Assembly: GCF_009192765.1 (NCBI RefSeq)
Contig: NZ_VOHQ01000001.1
Span: 434,001-498,000 of the forward strand
DNA: 64,000 nucleotides
Direction: 5' to 3'
DNA from: Agriterribacter humi
Lineage (GTDB): Bacteria; Bacteroidota; Bacteroidia; Chitinophagales; Chitinophagaceae
The notes under the pieces were generated by a model that saw only the letters and a program-made list of their open reading frames with translations, ran no database searches and was not told the origin of the DNA. The position numbers were made by a program, and so were the translations under genes. This document shows positions 62,679-64,000 of this stretch, in pieces. Numbering within the stretch: position 1 is the first letter of the stretch; each line of letters starts with the position of its first letter.

Positions 62679-64000
62679 TCAGTTGTCTGATGTACTAAAT
62701 TTCACTACCCAGAAATCTCCCCCGCCATTGTTGGCGCCTACATCGCCTTTATTATTCGTGTAGGTAGATCCAACTGCAATGCAATTGCCGTCTTTGGTTG
62801 CACTGATGCTATACAATTGTTCATCCGAATCGCCACCCATTGTTTTTTTCCATACCACTGTACCATCGTTATTTAAACCCAATATAAAGTAATCAGAACC
62901 ACCCTGGTTATTGTCAACATCACCAATGTTATCGCTTTGTGTATATCCGCCAACTACAATTCCATTATCGTGTACGGCTACGCTGCGCCCGTAATCTGCC
63001 GCGTTGCCACCCAGCGTTTTTTGCCAGATCAGTGCACCCGTTTCACTGTTCACCCGCGTAACCCAGTAATCTTCATTTCCTTTCGACTGTCCCACATCTC
63101 CGCTGTTATTGCTTTTTGTAATACCTGTTGCCACTAAGGTATTATCGCTGCCCACTGCAAGCCCATACAGCGCTTCATTACCTGTTCCGCCAAAGGTTTT
63201 TGACCATACCGTATTGCCATCCCCGGTTAATCTTACCAGCCAAAAATCTATATTGCCTTTTGTGACCGGCACATCGCCATTATTACTGCTGCTGGCATCG
63301 CCGCCTACTATCACGCCTCCATCGGCTGTGGGAATAATTGACCTGGCTTTTTCGGAACCATTGCCACCCATTGTTTTTTTCCAGATGGTATTGCCGTTAT
63401 TGTTTTCCAATGCCACTACCCAATAATCTTCGCTGCCCTGGTTATTGCCCACATCGCCTGTTTGTTTGCTTGCTGTGTACCCTGCCACTACAATAGCACC
63501 CTGGGTGGTGACAGTAATACCGTTAGGGAAATCATCATGGGTGCCGCCCAATATTTTTTTCCAGCGAATATTTCCAGTTCCATCCAGCTTCAGTACCCAA
63601 TAATCCACGCCACCTTTGTTTTCGCCCACATCACCGTTATTGCTGTTGGAGTATCCGCACAATGCATAGCCGCCATCGGGTGTTGCGGCCAGTGAAGCGG
63701 GCACGTCATTGCCATTTCCGCCAAAGGTTTTTTGCCAGGTTAATGCACCGTTGCCATCAAGCTTTATTACCCAAAAATCTATGCCGCCTTTTGTAGCGCC
63801 TACATCGCCATTGGCATTGCTGGAAGTGCTGCCTGCAATCACGTGACTGCCATCGGGCAGGGCAACAACAGAATACGCATACTCATTACCGTTACCACCC
63901 AGTACTTTCTTCCAGGAAATGGTTACATTGTTCACGAAAACAGGTTGCTCTACCACCAGTTGTGCCGGGCTGGCCTGTCCTTCGGTAAGGCTGGCAGTAA
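62679..64000 (-). CDS. secreted seven-repeat beta-propeller-like protein (5' end beyond window)
   Basis: The frame is open to the window edge (LTEGQASPAQLVVEQPVFVNN precedes the first repeat), so at least 440 residues are seen and the N-terminus is missing. Seven repeats of about 58-60 residues follow, each with WxKxxGG, a PDGG-type turn, NxGDVG, and DYWVxKLD. They resemble the W-K-T-x-GG repeats of large surface proteins of Bacteroidota and add up to one seven-bladed propeller. Just before it is a low-complexity or Ig-like segment. There is no type IX secretion C-terminal domain: the protein ends FWVVKFSTSDN. Function unknown, probably a surface or extracellular binding protein. Confidence 0.8.
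   Translation of the reverse strand, partial: TASLTEGQASPAQLVVEQPVFVNNVTISWKKVLGGNGNEYAYSVVALPDGSHVIAGSTSSNANGDVGATKGGIDFWVIKLDGNGALTWQKTFGGNGNDVPASLAATPDGGYALCGYSNSNNGDVGENKGGVDYWVLKLDGTGNIRWKKILGGTHDDFPNGITVTTQGAIVVAGYTASKQTGDVGNNQGSEDYWVVALENNNGNTIWKKTMGGNGSEKARSIIPTADGGVIVGGDASSSNNGDVPVTKGNIDFWLVRLTGDGNTVWSKTFGGTGNEALYGLAVGSDNTLVATGITKSNNSGDVGQSKGNEDYWVTRVNSETGALIWQKTLGGNAADYGRSVAVHDNGIVVGGYTQSDNIGDVDNNQGGSDYFILGLNNDGTVVWKKTMGGDSDEQLYSISATKDGNCIAVGSTYTNNKGDVGANNGGGDFWVVKFSTSDN

Noticed and set aside
1-64000. tRNA, rRNA, CRISPR arrays, insertion sequences and attachment sites
   Set aside because: No cloverleaf, ribosomal sequence, regular direct repeats with spacers, transposase or integrase was recognised by eye; a covariance-model and profile search would be needed to exclude small RNAs.

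Overview
The window looks like chromosomal DNA of a Bacteroidota bacterium, most likely Chitinophagaceae or a close relative. The signs are a SusC/SusD pair, a short primary sigma factor, a DUF3276 (Pur-alpha-like) protein, a DUF5777 barrel, several promoters of the TAnnTTTG type, few Shine-Dalgarno sequences, and lipoproteins or secreted proteins in almost every operon. I see no rRNA, tRNA, CRISPR array, insertion sequence or phage gene. It reads as an ordinary chromosome segment with a polysaccharide/TonB accessory half at the right.

Layout. 1-3.1 kb: edge of a Pr6Pr membrane protein, a secreted alpha/beta-hydrolase, dcd and a phosphopantetheinyl transferase. 3.2-11.4 kb: an alpha-2-macroglobulin lipoprotein with intact thioester followed by pbpC, the classic periplasmic defence/repair pair. 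11.7-16.5 kb: a leftward seven-gene unit (ECF sigma factor, inner-membrane/outer-membrane barrel protein, OB-fold protein, c-type cytochrome lipoprotein, YceI, DUF5777 barrel, Rieske lipoprotein), probably an envelope redox module. 16.7-21.6 kb: DinB, NmrA, DinB, VOC, a GlxA/AraC regulator and a small CxxC protein. Two promoters here share the same operator and -7 box at identical spacing. 21.7-24.1 kb: hutI and hutG. 24.1-30.7 kb: patatin/barrel protein, ABC exporter, DUF3276 protein and pgi. 30.9-41.2 kb: threonine aldolase, rpoD, trxB, folB, a TPR protein, an M1 peptidase, a MarR/thioredoxin pair with a perfect 25-bp palindrome, and rpsA.

41.5-53.5 kb: a DinB protein, an M20 peptidase, a PhyH dioxygenase, then a beta-glucan-type utilisation locus: GH16, SusD and SusC leftward, with a membrane-spanning SusR-like regulator divergent. 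53.7-57.7 kb: a leftward trio of a CNGKC membrane protein, a TonB receptor and a beta-propeller lipoprotein with a CCxCC cluster, which I read as a candidate metal-uptake system. 58-64 kb: a beta-helix protein with a PDZ tail, a small unknown, an SGNH hydrolase, a truncated ECF sigma gene joined out of frame to the tail of another gene, and a seven-repeat propeller protein cut by the window edge.

A non-coding theme runs through the window. Degenerate heptanucleotide-period repeats sit in intergenic gaps, often directly against the stop codon of the preceding gene, and a related four-base repeat has entered the pbpC reading frame.
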